NCBI GenBank assembly: GCA_900549015.1
Contig: URMH01000002.1
Span: 60,924 to 124,923 of the forward strand
Length of the DNA stretch: 64,000 bases
Source of the DNA: an uncultured Blautia sp.
GTDB taxonomy: Bacteria; Bacillota; Clostridia; Lachnospirales; Lachnospiraceae
Direction of reading: 5' to 3'
Part shown: piece after piece, positions 55,078 through 63,680 of the stretch
How the letters are laid out: every line of letters begins with the position of its first letter
How positions within the stretch are numbered: the stretch's first letter is position 1
Notes under the pieces: model-generated
What the model was told of the DNA's origin: nothing
Database searches by the model: none
Seen by the model: the letters and a program-made list of their open reading frames with translations, nothing else
Made by a program: the position numbers and the translations under genes

Positions 55078-55743
55078 ATGAACACCAAAACTGTTTTTGA
55101 CCGTTTACAGAGCATTGATGATGAAGTCCAGAAACTTCACAACACTATTTTTGCATTGAAAACAACAGATATTCAAGCGTATGCAGATAAATACGAAGAG
55201 CTGAGTATCAGTGCTGCCCTACGCTCTGAAAGGATCGCCTGTCAGCTCAGAAATCTGGTATATACCACAACTGATACTGGAAAGGCAGACTATCTGAAAC
55301 AGGCCGCTGCTGTGCAGGGAATCAAAATTTCTTTTTCACATAGTGTTCTTTCCATTACCATGCCAGGGTTGCTGCCCAAACGTAAATTGCGAACCAACAC
55401 CGCTTTTCTACATGAGCCATTAAACCTTGCCTTGCAGACTTATGTCACAGAACACTCCATTCCATTATATAAGAGATGTGTTGTCTGTTTCAGTCAAATT
55501 TATGACCAGAACCTTTCTTTACAGCGAATACGTGATTACGATAATTTGGAGTTCAAACAGATTTTAGATACTATCGCTTCCTATGTTCTGGTTGATGATA
55601 CAGGACTCTTTTGCGACTCCTACCACACTACGGAACTGGGAAATTATGATCACACCGTTATCTTTGTAATGGAACCGGAAATCTTTCCTAGCTGGCTGAA
55701 AAGTAGAAAATCGTCTATCAAAACCATATCGGAAATTTCCTGA
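55078..55743 (+). CDS. DUF6100-like protein of mobile element
   Basis: 221 residues from ATG 55078, which lies eight bases after the previous stop (an earlier start at 55012 overlaps it). The N-terminus is a helical hairpin (DRLQSIDDEVQKLHNTIFALKTTDIQAYADKYEELS). It resembles DUF6100 proteins of Firmicute conjugative elements. Function unknown. Confidence 0.6.
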   Translation: MNTKTVFDRLQSIDDEVQKLHNTIFALKTTDIQAYADKYEELSISAALRSERIACQLRNLVYTTTDTGKADYLKQAAAVQGIKISFSHSVLSITMPGLLPKRKLRTNTAFLHEPLNLALQTYVTEHSIPLYKRCVVCFSQIYDQNLSLQRIRDYDNLEFKQILDTIASYVLVDDTGLFCDSYHTTELGNYDHTVIFVMEPEIFPSWLKSRKSSIKTISEIS

Positions 55744-55883
55744 TATTTTTCTTACTTTTTCCGATATGGGTAATTTCTCTGCAAAGAAGCCATGTTCTTT
55801 GCATTTTTTATGCTTAATACCGCCCTTGCTTTACCCAAGTATAGGCTATCATAGGTAAAAAATCGAACCGAGGTGATGCTTAT

Positions 55884-56990
55884 TTGATAAAATCCGACTC
55901 TATAAAATATCAGCTTCTAGAACTGGTTGGACTATGTGGGGAATTCCCTTCCGGACAGCTTAACAGATTGATTGAGAGTGATTCCTATGCAGAGAAGGTG
56001 GTTACAGATTTAAAGCAGAGTAAGCTTATAAGGACACACTATAAAGATGGACTACGGGGTTATCGCCTTACAAAACATGCAAAAGAACTGCTGCTTTCTC
56101 AAAATCCCTGTCGTTTTCAAAACTATTTAACCGGAAATACAGAAACCAACCTCATACGTAGTGAATTGCCAAGACGGCTGCGCCTACATCAAAAAGCAGA
56201 AACCTATCTGACGCTTTCTCATGCCGGAATCCCATTCTTTCCAGATGAAAAGCCACTGCTTTTCTCTGAGTACAGCGAAGCGGTTACGTTTCCTATGCGA
56301 AGCCTTCCTCTGTTTTACTCTTCCAGGGAAATAAAAAATCTTGGAGCAGTCACTACCAAAATCAAAAATTCACGTAGTATGGGCATCCTGATGGCTCCCC
56401 ACTGTGTCTATGCTGTTTATAATACCGGAAACACACTTTTAAAATGGGAATACAAAACGGAAGTCCGGCTCAATGCTTTTTTGCAGCATTATCTTCAGGG
56501 ACTGCCTTACCATGGGCCACCTACCGTTTATGCCATCATGACCGGCAGTGATATGGATATAGCTTTCCGGATCCTTACCAGTACCGGAGGATACAAAAAA
56601 ACTCTGTTCATGCTGGATACTGCGTATGAACACTTCTATTTTCTGCCCAATAACAGCTACGGAGAATACCTGCTCCGTTTATTGGTACAGCCCCAGTGTA
56701 TGATGCAGCTCAATCAGCTACTACTATCCGACTGTTTTCCCCAGCGTGAGGATCTGCCAATTGAACATGATGGAATAGATAGCCAAGAAAAGCCAATTCT
56801 GCTTGCGTATGATTTTGACATGCAGCGTATTAACCGCTTCAATACTGGATTAAATGTATATGGGCTATCCGGGAACCTGATTTGCTTTGACTTTCAACTC
56901 CCCTGCCTAAAAAAATATCTGACTGCAGATATACACTTCTCCAGTATTGATTTTCAAAAGTTTAAAAGGAGGTTTTTCAATGAACCGTAA
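55884..56990 (+). CDS. Winged-helix protein preceding VirD4 gene
   Basis: A 368-residue protein from a TTG at 55884 (GAGGTG nine bases upstream, no closer ATG in frame). N-terminal winged HTH (LLELVGLCGEFPSGQLNRLIESDSYAEKVVTDLKQSKLIRTHYKDGLRGYRLT), then a larger domain without a recognised fold. It resembles proteins found between replication and transfer genes in lachnospiral elements, possibly replication-relaxation-like. It overlaps the coupling-protein gene by 11 bases. Confidence 0.6.
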   Translation: MIKSDSIKYQLLELVGLCGEFPSGQLNRLIESDSYAEKVVTDLKQSKLIRTHYKDGLRGYRLTKHAKELLLSQNPCRFQNYLTGNTETNLIRSELPRRLRLHQKAETYLTLSHAGIPFFPDEKPLLFSEYSEAVTFPMRSLPLFYSSREIKNLGAVTTKIKNSRSMGILMAPHCVYAVYNTGNTLLKWEYKTEVRLNAFLQHYLQGLPYHGPPTVYAIMTGSDMDIAFRILTSTGGYKKTLFMLDTAYEHFYFLPNNSYGEYLLRLLVQPQCMMQLNQLLLSDCFPQREDLPIEHDGIDSQEKPILLAYDFDMQRINRFNTGLNVYGLSGNLICFDFQLPCLKKYLTADIHFSSIDFQKFKRRFFNEP

Positions 56991-58986
56991 ATGGTGGAAG
57001 TTTCTGTTTTTGCTTCCCATAAGCGTCTGCACTCTGTATGCCGGAGGATACGCAGCACAATTTATTAAAAACTATCAGGAATGGACTTCTGCCGGGAACT
57101 TTGCCGGCAATGGGACCTATCCGCAAGCAGCTTCTTTACACCCGCTGGTCTGCTTTCATACTGCCCTTACCGATTTCCCATACAATTTGTATGGGATTTT
57201 TCTTTGCCTGGTTCTCTTTGGGCTTCTTACTTTTTTACTTATGCGTATGGGATATGACAGAAACGGGGAGATTAGTGACCATGACCGGAACTTAAATTAC
57301 TCTACAAAAGGAACCTACGGTACATCCGGATTCATGACTCCGGATGAAATGATGAAAGTTTTGGAACTGACCGGAGATGTAAAGAAAAATAAAGGAACCA
57401 TTTTAGGAAAATTGAATGGCAAAGCCGTATGTCTTCCATATCAGACACGAATGAATAAAAATATTGCCGTATATGGTGCCAGCGGTTCCATGAAATCCAG
57501 GGCATTTGCCAGGAATATGATTTTCCAGTGTGTCGCCAGAGGGCAGGAAGGCAACAACGCTTCCGGGGAAAGTTTAATCATTACCGATCCCAAAAGCGAA
57601 CTCTATGAAAGCATGTCTGCTTATCTGGAAAACGAGGGCTATGTAGTAAAAGCATTTAATCTGGTCAATCCGGAAAACTCGGATAGTTGGAATTGTCTGG
57701 GGGAAATCAATGGACAGGAAACGATGGCTCAAGTATTTGCAGATGTCATTATCCAGAATACAGGTTCCGGAAAAGGAGATCATTTCTGGGATAATGCGGA
57801 GATGAACCTGCTAAAAGCCCTGGTTCTCTATGTAGATCAGGGATTTCCGCCGGAAGCTAGAAATATCGGACAGGTTTATAAGCTGCTGACTATGAGTTCT
57901 GAAAAGGAGCTGAACAGTCTTTTTGATCTGCTCCCAGTGTCCCATCCAGCTAAAGTTCCTTACTGCATCTACAAACAGGCCAGTGATACCGTGCGAAGCG
58001 GAGTTATTATCGGATTGGGTGCCAGACTTCAGGTATTTCAGAATAAACTTATTAGGCAGATTACCTCTTATGATGAGATTGATCTGACACTTCCAGGGAA
58101 ACAGAAATGTGCTTACTTTTGCATTACCTCAGACCAGGACAGCACCTTCGATTTTTTATCTTCCCTGTTTATGACCTTCATCTTCATCAAACTGGTCCGT
58201 TATGCAGATAAATATGGAGAAGAAGGAAAACTGCCTGTTGCTGTACATATACTGGCTGATGAGCTTGCTAACACTGGAGCTATCCTGGAATTGAATAAGA
58301 AGATCAGTGTAATCCGAAGCCGGAATCTCAGCATTTCCTGCATCTTTCAGAATTTACCCCAGATGCAGAACCGCTATCCATATAACCAATGGCAGGAAAT
58401 TATCGGCAACTGTGACACCCAGCTCTTTTTGGGCTGCACAGATGAAGTTACTGCTACCTTTATCAGTAACCGCAGCGGCGATGTAACCGTAGGGGTTAGC
58501 AGCGAAGCCAAGCAGCTCAATAGTTGGCGGGTATCCGACTATACACCGGAATATCGGCAGACAAAATCTATCGGCAAGCGGAAACTCTTAACACCAGATG
58601 AAATCCTGCGGCTCCCACTTGATACTGCTTTGGTTATCCTACGTGGGCAAAAAGTCCTAAAAGTAGAAAAGTATGATTATACCCTGCATCCGGATGCCAA
58701 AAAGCTAACACCAAGAAAAGCATCGGAACACATACCTGAATGGCGAAAAAATGGGGGATTGGAAGAAACAGATTATCGACCACAGCCCTTATCCGGATCA
58801 GCCAAAAGAAAACGCCGTCCATCTTCTGCATCAATAGCAAAACAGAAACCACATTTTACATCCGAACCCGTTTATCAGGAACCTACTCCCGATGATTTTA
58901 TGGAGGATTTCCTTCAGGAAAATTTTATAGAAGATTCCCCCGACTCTGGCATGGTTCCTTTAGATAAAGATTCCATCATGTCATAA
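56980..58986 (+). CDS. VirD4/TraG-type coupling ATPase
   Basis: About 668 residues from ATG 56980 (AGGAGG 6 bases upstream). Two N-terminal membrane helices (FLFLLPISVCTLYAGGYA and YGIFLCLVLFGLLTFLLM), then the coupling ATPase: Walker A GASGSMKSRAF, SLIITDPKSELY (Walker B region), and HILADELANTGAI. The C-terminus is a charged tail. It links the relaxosome to the type IV secretion channel. Note that Walker A reads SGSMKSR instead of GxGKS/T, so the last residue of the loop is unusual but Lys-Ser are kept. No relaxase or VirB4 is in view, so the transfer set is incomplete here. Confidence 0.88.
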   Translation: MNRKWWKFLFLLPISVCTLYAGGYAAQFIKNYQEWTSAGNFAGNGTYPQAASLHPLVCFHTALTDFPYNLYGIFLCLVLFGLLTFLLMRMGYDRNGEISDHDRNLNYSTKGTYGTSGFMTPDEMMKVLELTGDVKKNKGTILGKLNGKAVCLPYQTRMNKNIAVYGASGSMKSRAFARNMIFQCVARGQEGNNASGESLIITDPKSELYESMSAYLENEGYVVKAFNLVNPENSDSWNCLGEINGQETMAQVFADVIIQNTGSGKGDHFWDNAEMNLLKALVLYVDQGFPPEARNIGQVYKLLTMSSEKELNSLFDLLPVSHPAKVPYCIYKQASDTVRSGVIIGLGARLQVFQNKLIRQITSYDEIDLTLPGKQKCAYFCITSDQDSTFDFLSSLFMTFIFIKLVRYADKYGEEGKLPVAVHILADELANTGAILELNKKISVIRSRNLSISCIFQNLPQMQNRYPYNQWQEIIGNCDTQLFLGCTDEVTATFISNRSGDVTVGVSSEAKQLNSWRVSDYTPEYRQTKSIGKRKLLTPDEILRLPLDTALVILRGQKVLKVEKYDYTLHPDAKKLTPRKASEHIPEWRKNGGLEETDYRPQPLSGSAKRKRRPSSASIAKQKPHFTSEPVYQEPTPDDFMEDFLQENFIEDSPDSGMVPLDKDSIMS

Positions 58987-59011
58987 CACAATTTGAAAGG
59001 AGATAACATTT

Positions 59012-59941
59012 ATGGCAAACGAAACAATGAATCTGAACACCCCTATTTTAACCCTTGACTCCGATACGGTATTAGAAACTGCTCAATCAAAAGCGGATTT
59101 AATCTGGCATGACATCCAAAATGCCTATCGTACCCGGAAAATTCTCACCGGCATTCTAGGAGGTATTGAAAAGACCGAAGCTGGTAGCTTAATAGCAATT
59201 ATTTACTATAAGGATTACCGGGCAGTCATCCCTATCTCGGAAATGATGATCAATCTGATCCAGGATGAAACTCATGATTACGGAGATCTCTCTCTTAGAC
59301 AGAACAAAGTCCTTAACAATATGCTTGGTTGTGAAATCGACTTTGTGATCAAAGGTCTGGATACCAAATCCAGAAGCATTGTTGCCAGCCGGAAAGATGC
59401 CATGCTGAAGAAACGCCAAATCTTCTATTTTGACCAGGACTCTTCCGGACAGACTAAAATCCATGAAGACCGTATTGTGCAGGCCAGAGTCATTGCCGTT
59501 GCTGAAAAAGTAGTCCGGGCAGAAATCTTTGGTGTAGAAACTTCCATCCTTGCAAGAGATCTGTCTTTTGACTGGCTGGGTGATGCCAGGGAACGGTTCC
59601 AGGTAGGGGAACATATTCTGGTTCGTATTTTATCTATCCAGGGAGATTCCCCTGAAACGCTCTCCATCCATGCAGATGTGAAAAGCGTGGAAGGCAACAC
59701 CAGCAAAGAAAATCTGAAAAATTGTCGGGTACAGGGAAAATATGCTGGAACAGTGGAAGACATCCACAAAGGCACTGTTTTTGTCCGGCTAGAACTGGGT
59801 GTTAACGCCATTGCACACAGTTGCTACGACAGCCGCACCGTTGGTAAAAAAGATAAAGTATCCTTTGTTGTAACACATATTGACGAAGAACGAAATGTTG
59901 CAGTGGGGATTATCACTCGGATTATAAAGCAACATTTATAA
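59012..59941 (+). CDS. S1-domain RNA/ssDNA-binding protein of element
   Basis: 309 residues with two or three S1/OB-like units: AGSLIAIIYYKDYRAVIPISEM, RVIAVAEKVVRAEIFGVETSILARDLS and YAGTVEDIHKGTVFVRLELGVNAIAHSCYDS. Often annotated as ribosomal protein S1 on conjugative elements, but it is not a ribosomal protein. It likely binds single-stranded nucleic acid in transfer or regulation. AAGGAG ribosome binding site, 25 bases after VirD4. Confidence 0.75.
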   Translation: MANETMNLNTPILTLDSDTVLETAQSKADLIWHDIQNAYRTRKILTGILGGIEKTEAGSLIAIIYYKDYRAVIPISEMMINLIQDETHDYGDLSLRQNKVLNNMLGCEIDFVIKGLDTKSRSIVASRKDAMLKKRQIFYFDQDSSGQTKIHEDRIVQARVIAVAEKVVRAEIFGVETSILARDLSFDWLGDARERFQVGEHILVRILSIQGDSPETLSIHADVKSVEGNTSKENLKNCRVQGKYAGTVEDIHKGTVFVRLELGVNAIAHSCYDSRTVGKKDKVSFVVTHIDEERNVAVGIITRIIKQHL

Positions 59942-59969
59942 ATGAATGTTTATGAAAAAAGAGTAAAGA

Positions 59970-60016
59970 CATAAGCACCTAGTTTTTGGGGACACCCCAA
60001 AAACTAGGCGCTTATG
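59970..60016. repeat. 22-bp inverted repeat with 3-nt loop
   Basis: Starts CATAAGCACCTAGTTTTTGG and is repeated in reverse complement with one mismatch around an ACA loop. Longest stem in the window. No T-run follows directly on the plus strand; on the minus strand a CTTTTTTC comes about 8 bases later. Candidate oriT-type hairpin, recombination site or strong terminator. Confidence 0.8.
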
Positions 60017-60193
60017 GTGCAACGGCCAAATGCAGATATATAAGAGAGACTATGAACAGCTTTCCCCACGAAACGATGCCACCAAAACTAAAGGAGAGTA
60101 AGATATATATCTCTATATTTGGTACAAGTATTGATAAATATCGTAAAATTATTGGCTCTTACCTTTAACAATACATTTAAGTTAAAAGCATAA

Positions 60194-61249
60194 TTATTTG
60201 TAAATACTTTTAATCTCTCCATTATATTTATTTGCTAAATCTTGTCTTTCTCTTACATTTAAAACTGGAAAAATGGTAATTATAGGTATTTTTCTTTTTA
60301 ATACTGCCTCTACCAATTTTTTTATATACACCTTCTCCCTATAAACAAACTCCATGCTTAGCACTCCAATAAAAAAAATATTACACCCCTTTATTATTTT
60401 ATGAAATTCTCTAATGTTTTCAATTTTCCCGGAATATTCTCTAATTTCACATACTTCCCTATACATATTAAGTATATTCAGATTGTTTTCTTCCATAAAA
60501 TCAGTATAAAAGACAACATTTTTATCATTTAATGTATTCCTATCCTTAATTTTATCAAAAAATATTCTTTTCACAGTACTATCTTGATATAATTGATAAA
60601 TATCTTTAAGTAAAAGTTCTTTTTGTAAAACCCTATCCATCCTGGTTTCTACATAGTTACAATATATACCTACAACAAACGCTGTTAAATAACTATTCCC
60701 TTTACATATTTGGTGTCGCATTCTTGGAACATATAAAAGCGAATCAGCAAATATCATATCTTTATTTTCCAGATCTACCTCAAAAAATTCTTTCGTCATT
60801 ATGTTGGCTTTAACTCCTACTACTGTTTTAAAACTTGCCGGATATGATTCTTTTTTCTCATCATTATTATGTGCAGCAAAAGCAATAATTCCAGCTTTTT
60901 CTACCTTTGCACATATCTTCTCTAATTTTAAAAACTTTTCCCTAGGTAGTACAGTTATCCCTAAACTCATATTTATTATATCTACTCGTTTTTGAATGCA
61001 AAATTCCAGGGCTGCTATCAACGCCTCAACCTTGCATCTATTATCCTTATCTAAAATCTGTAAAGAAATCACTTCTACTGTTGGTGCTTCTCTGAAAAGT
61101 ATTTTGCCAATCTCTGTTCCATGCAAATTACCAGACTTCATTGTTCTTTTTAGAAACCTATTTTCAACATATATATATGTATCTATTTTAAGTCCATTCA
61201 AAAAAGAGTCCCTTAAATCCATCCCCGAATCAATTATGGCAACTTTTAT
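60194..61249 (-). CDS. lanP: Subtilisin-like (S8) protease, lanthipeptide-associated; start codon apparently lost
   Basis: About 352 residues with a complete S8 triad. Asp in KVAIIDSGMDL, His in NLHGTEIGKIL, Asn oxyanion in FAAHNNDE and Ser in CKGNSYLTAFVVGIY. There is no signal peptide or propeptide, so it probably acts inside the cell or on the leader directly. The frame has no ATG, GTG or TTG before the catalytic Asp: GGAGG is followed after eight bases by ATA at 61247-61249 where ATG is expected. The first ATG (61220-61222) lies after the Asp. Either ATA starts translation (rare) or the gene has lost its start. It lies 38 bases after the exporter gene, so these two are an operon. Confidence 0.72.
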   Translation of the reverse strand: MKVAIIDSGMDLRDSFLNGLKIDTYIYVENRFLKRTMKSGNLHGTEIGKILFREAPTVEVISLQILDKDNRCKVEALIAALEFCIQKRVDIINMSLGITVLPREKFLKLEKICAKVEKAGIIAFAAHNNDEKKESYPASFKTVVGVKANIMTKEFFEVDLENKDMIFADSLLYVPRMRHQICKGNSYLTAFVVGIYCNYVETRMDRVLQKELLLKDIYQLYQDSTVKRIFFDKIKDRNTLNDKNVVFYTDFMEENNLNILNMYREVCEIREYSGKIENIREFHKIIKGCNIFFIGVLSMEFVYREKVYIKKLVEAVLKRKIPIITIFPVLNVRERQDLANKYNGEIKSIYK

Positions 61250-61284
61250 TTTAAATCCCTCCTAAAAATATGTATTTGGTAAAG

Positions 61285-62820
61285 TCAATTATTTATTTTG
61301 ATAATTGTTTTATTTTCAATCATGTAAATATCATCGAAATTAGAATATTCCTCTACATTATGTGTTATAAAAACAATAATTTTATCCGACTTTATTTCTG
61401 ACAATAAATCAAATAATTTCTTCCTTCTATTACAATCTATAGAAGCTGTGCTCTCGTCAAAAATCATAACATCTGATTCCCTACTCAGGGCTCTTATAAT
61501 ATCTATCCGCTTTTTTTGTCCGCCAGATAAGTTACTACCACCAATATTGATATGCGTTTCCCATTTTTCTGGCATACCTTCTACTTCAGCAATCATGTCT
61601 ATTTTTTTTGCTAACAATTTAATTTTCTCATCTCCAATTTCCTCTCCTAATTTGATATTATTAATTATAGTATCACTAAAAAACAAAGAATCCTGTGCCA
61701 CAAATGTGATTTTTTTTCGTACACTTTCTGCTGAATATACCATTATATTTTTATCGTTGATTAAAATATCTCCGTTTTCTGGTTGATATAATTTTAGCAA
61801 CAATTTTACCAAAGTAGATTTTCCACTTCCACTAGGGCCAACAAGTGCGACTGATTTCCCCTTATGAAGTGTAAAATTTGCATCAACTAAAATTTTCTCT
61901 CGGTTAAAATATCCAAATTCAACGTTTTTAAAGGTTATTGTATCTATATGCATCTGTAAATCTATACCTTCTTGTAATTCATCCTTAAAATCCAAAATTT
62001 CCTTTAGTCTATCTATTGCTATTAATGTGCTGTTATAGCTATTATTTAATTCCGAAAAAAAAATCATTGGCGAAACTAGCATTCCCTGATAACTTAATAA
62101 AGCAGTAATTTTACCTACTGTCATTTGTCCTCTCAAAACTTTTACTCCGCCAAAGAGCCAAATAAAAACTGTTATTAAATAAATAAGAAGGTTAGATATA
62201 TTAACATTTGAAGAATATATTATCTCAAGACCAATTTGTGATTTGTATTGTTTACTATACGCTTGTTGGAATTTATTATTAATAAAATGGTATGCTCTGT
62301 ATATTTTAGAAATTAACACATTTTGATAGTTTTCTGCAATAATATTCATTGAGTCTTCGTTATATTTCATTGTCTTCTCAGCATAACACTTAACCTTTTG
62401 TCCCCAGAATTTATTGTTCCACACATAAAAAGACAGAATGACAATAGACAGAAATAAAATTTGCCATTGTATTAAAGATATCACTATACTAGCTAATAAA
62501 AAAGTTGCTATATTACTAATTGTTCTAGTCAACATATCTCCGCAACTTTTCTTAATTACTTCAACTTCTTTATTATATCTTGATAAAATATCTCCTAAAG
62601 TATATTTATCTAAATAATCATATCTCATACTTGATATCTTTTTGTTCATGGCTGTTCTCAAACGTAATGCTATTTTCTCTGATAAAACTGACAAAAGAAA
62701 ATCTTTAATAACATTCAATCCTGCATTTACTATGTAGCATAACAGCATAACCAAGATAAATCTATAAAACATTTTATAATTCTGATTAGGAAAAACATCA
62801 TCTAATAATATCTTAGTCAA
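61285..62820 (-). CDS. lanT: ABC exporter (LanT-like), N-terminally truncated
   Basis: 511 residues visible, without a peptidase C39 domain. Transmembrane domain with about five helices, then the nucleotide-binding domain: Walker A GPSGSGKST, signature LSGGQKKRIDII, Walker B VMIFDESTAS, H-loop ITHN. The first codon is TTG at 62820 with no ribosome binding site. Upstream the frame stays open for 22 codons (ending ...NITFIPYLTKILLDD), so part of the first helix is lost to unrelated sequence past about 62850. Such an exporter normally needs its first helix. Adjacent to the protease gene, it should export the lanthipeptide, if it works at all. Confidence 0.8.
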   Translation of the reverse strand: MTKILLDDVFPNQNYKMFYRFILVMLLCYIVNAGLNVIKDFLLSVLSEKIALRLRTAMNKKISSMRYDYLDKYTLGDILSRYNKEVEVIKKSCGDMLTRTISNIATFLLASIVISLIQWQILFLSIVILSFYVWNNKFWGQKVKCYAEKTMKYNEDSMNIIAENYQNVLISKIYRAYHFINNKFQQAYSKQYKSQIGLEIIYSSNVNISNLLIYLITVFIWLFGGVKVLRGQMTVGKITALLSYQGMLVSPMIFFSELNNSYNSTLIAIDRLKEILDFKDELQEGIDLQMHIDTITFKNVEFGYFNREKILVDANFTLHKGKSVALVGPSGSGKSTLVKLLLKLYQPENGDILINDKNIMVYSAESVRKKITFVAQDSLFFSDTIINNIKLGEEIGDEKIKLLAKKIDMIAEVEGMPEKWETHINIGGSNLSGGQKKRIDIIRALSRESDVMIFDESTASIDCNRRKKLFDLLSEIKSDKIIVFITHNVEEYSNFDDIYMIENKTIIKINN

Positions 62821-62975
62821 ATACGGTATAAAAGTTATATTAAACTTTATATCTGATTTTTGATTATCCCTATAAATATTACACTTTCAAGCTTTTCGAA
62901 GTATAGAAAAACACTCATTTTACCACGAATATACCACGATTAAACGAGCCTTGATATGACGATAAAATAGCACTA

Positions 62976-63011
62976 AAAAGACACCATTGACACATTGAAG
63001 TGGTGTCTTTT
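62976..63011. terminator. Inverted-repeat terminator
   Basis: AAAAGACACCA (62976-62986)/TGGTGTCTTTT (63001-63011), 11-bp stem with T-run on both strands, near the right end of the element. Confidence 0.75.
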
Positions 63012-63065
63012 ATTAATAAGCAGTCAATCCTAAGACTAACTGCTTTTGCAAAATAAAGGTAATCA

Positions 63066-63680
63066 CTATTTTGTTTGTTTCTTTAGAATAATATAGCTTG
63101 CAATCACAACTACAAAGAATACTAACACGAAAACTAAAGTATGAAATATTCCTATCGGATAAGGTGCAATCCACCCTTCTAGTTTGAAAACCAATCCTGA
63201 AATATATCCTGTAATCATAGAAATAGGCATAAAAGCAACTCCGATTATATTAAGCCAATTTACATAAAAGGGGGATTTTTCTTCCGATAGTATTCTCGCT
63301 ATAAAATATCCAACAATCCCTATAGCTTGAATAATCATTGAACCCCAAACTGCTTCCATTGTTTGTTCTGCATACCAATTACCAAATGCACAAAACAGCC
63401 CAATAGCAACAAAAGCTGTTGATGATATATAAAGTACCTTACTCGTAAGCTCTTTATTTTTTTGTTCTTTGTCTGCTACTGGTTCAATTCCCTTTAGGAT
63501 ATAGTCAGTTGTTACTCCAAAAAAATCACTCATTATAATTATTTTTTCTAAGTCAGGCGTACTTTGTTCACTTTCCCATTTGGAAACAGCCTGCCTTGAA
63601 ACTCCAACTTTATCCGCAAGTTCCTCTTGTGATATTCCTTTTGATTTCCTTAAATATTGTATTCTGTCTGCCATATTCAT
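63066..63680 (-). CDS. XRE regulator with membrane domain
   Basis: A 204-residue regulator: N-terminal helix-turn-helix (RIQYLRKSKGISQEELADKVGVSRQAVSKWESEQSTPDLEKIIIMSDFFGV), then four hydrophobic helices (YISSTAFVAIGLFCAFGNWYA to LVFVLVFFVVVIASYIIL). This arrangement anchors the repressor to the membrane, as in common Firmicute regulators that respond to cell-envelope conditions. The following 320 bases hold no other supported gene; ATG 63680 (or the next ATG at 63674) follows AAAGGAGTG. Confidence 0.85.
   Translation of the reverse strand: MNMADRIQYLRKSKGISQEELADKVGVSRQAVSKWESEQSTPDLEKIIIMSDFFGVTTDYILKGIEPVADKEQKNKELTSKVLYISSTAFVAIGLFCAFGNWYAEQTMEAVWGSMIIQAIGIVGYFIARILSEEKSPFYVNWLNIIGVAFMPISMITGYISGLVFKLEGWIAPYPIGIFHTLVFVLVFFVVVIASYIILKKQTK

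Noticed and set aside
54519..55115. A 198-codon open frame on the minus strand.
   Set aside because: Antisense shadow of the DUF5697-like gene; that frame is supported by its operators and ribosome binding site.
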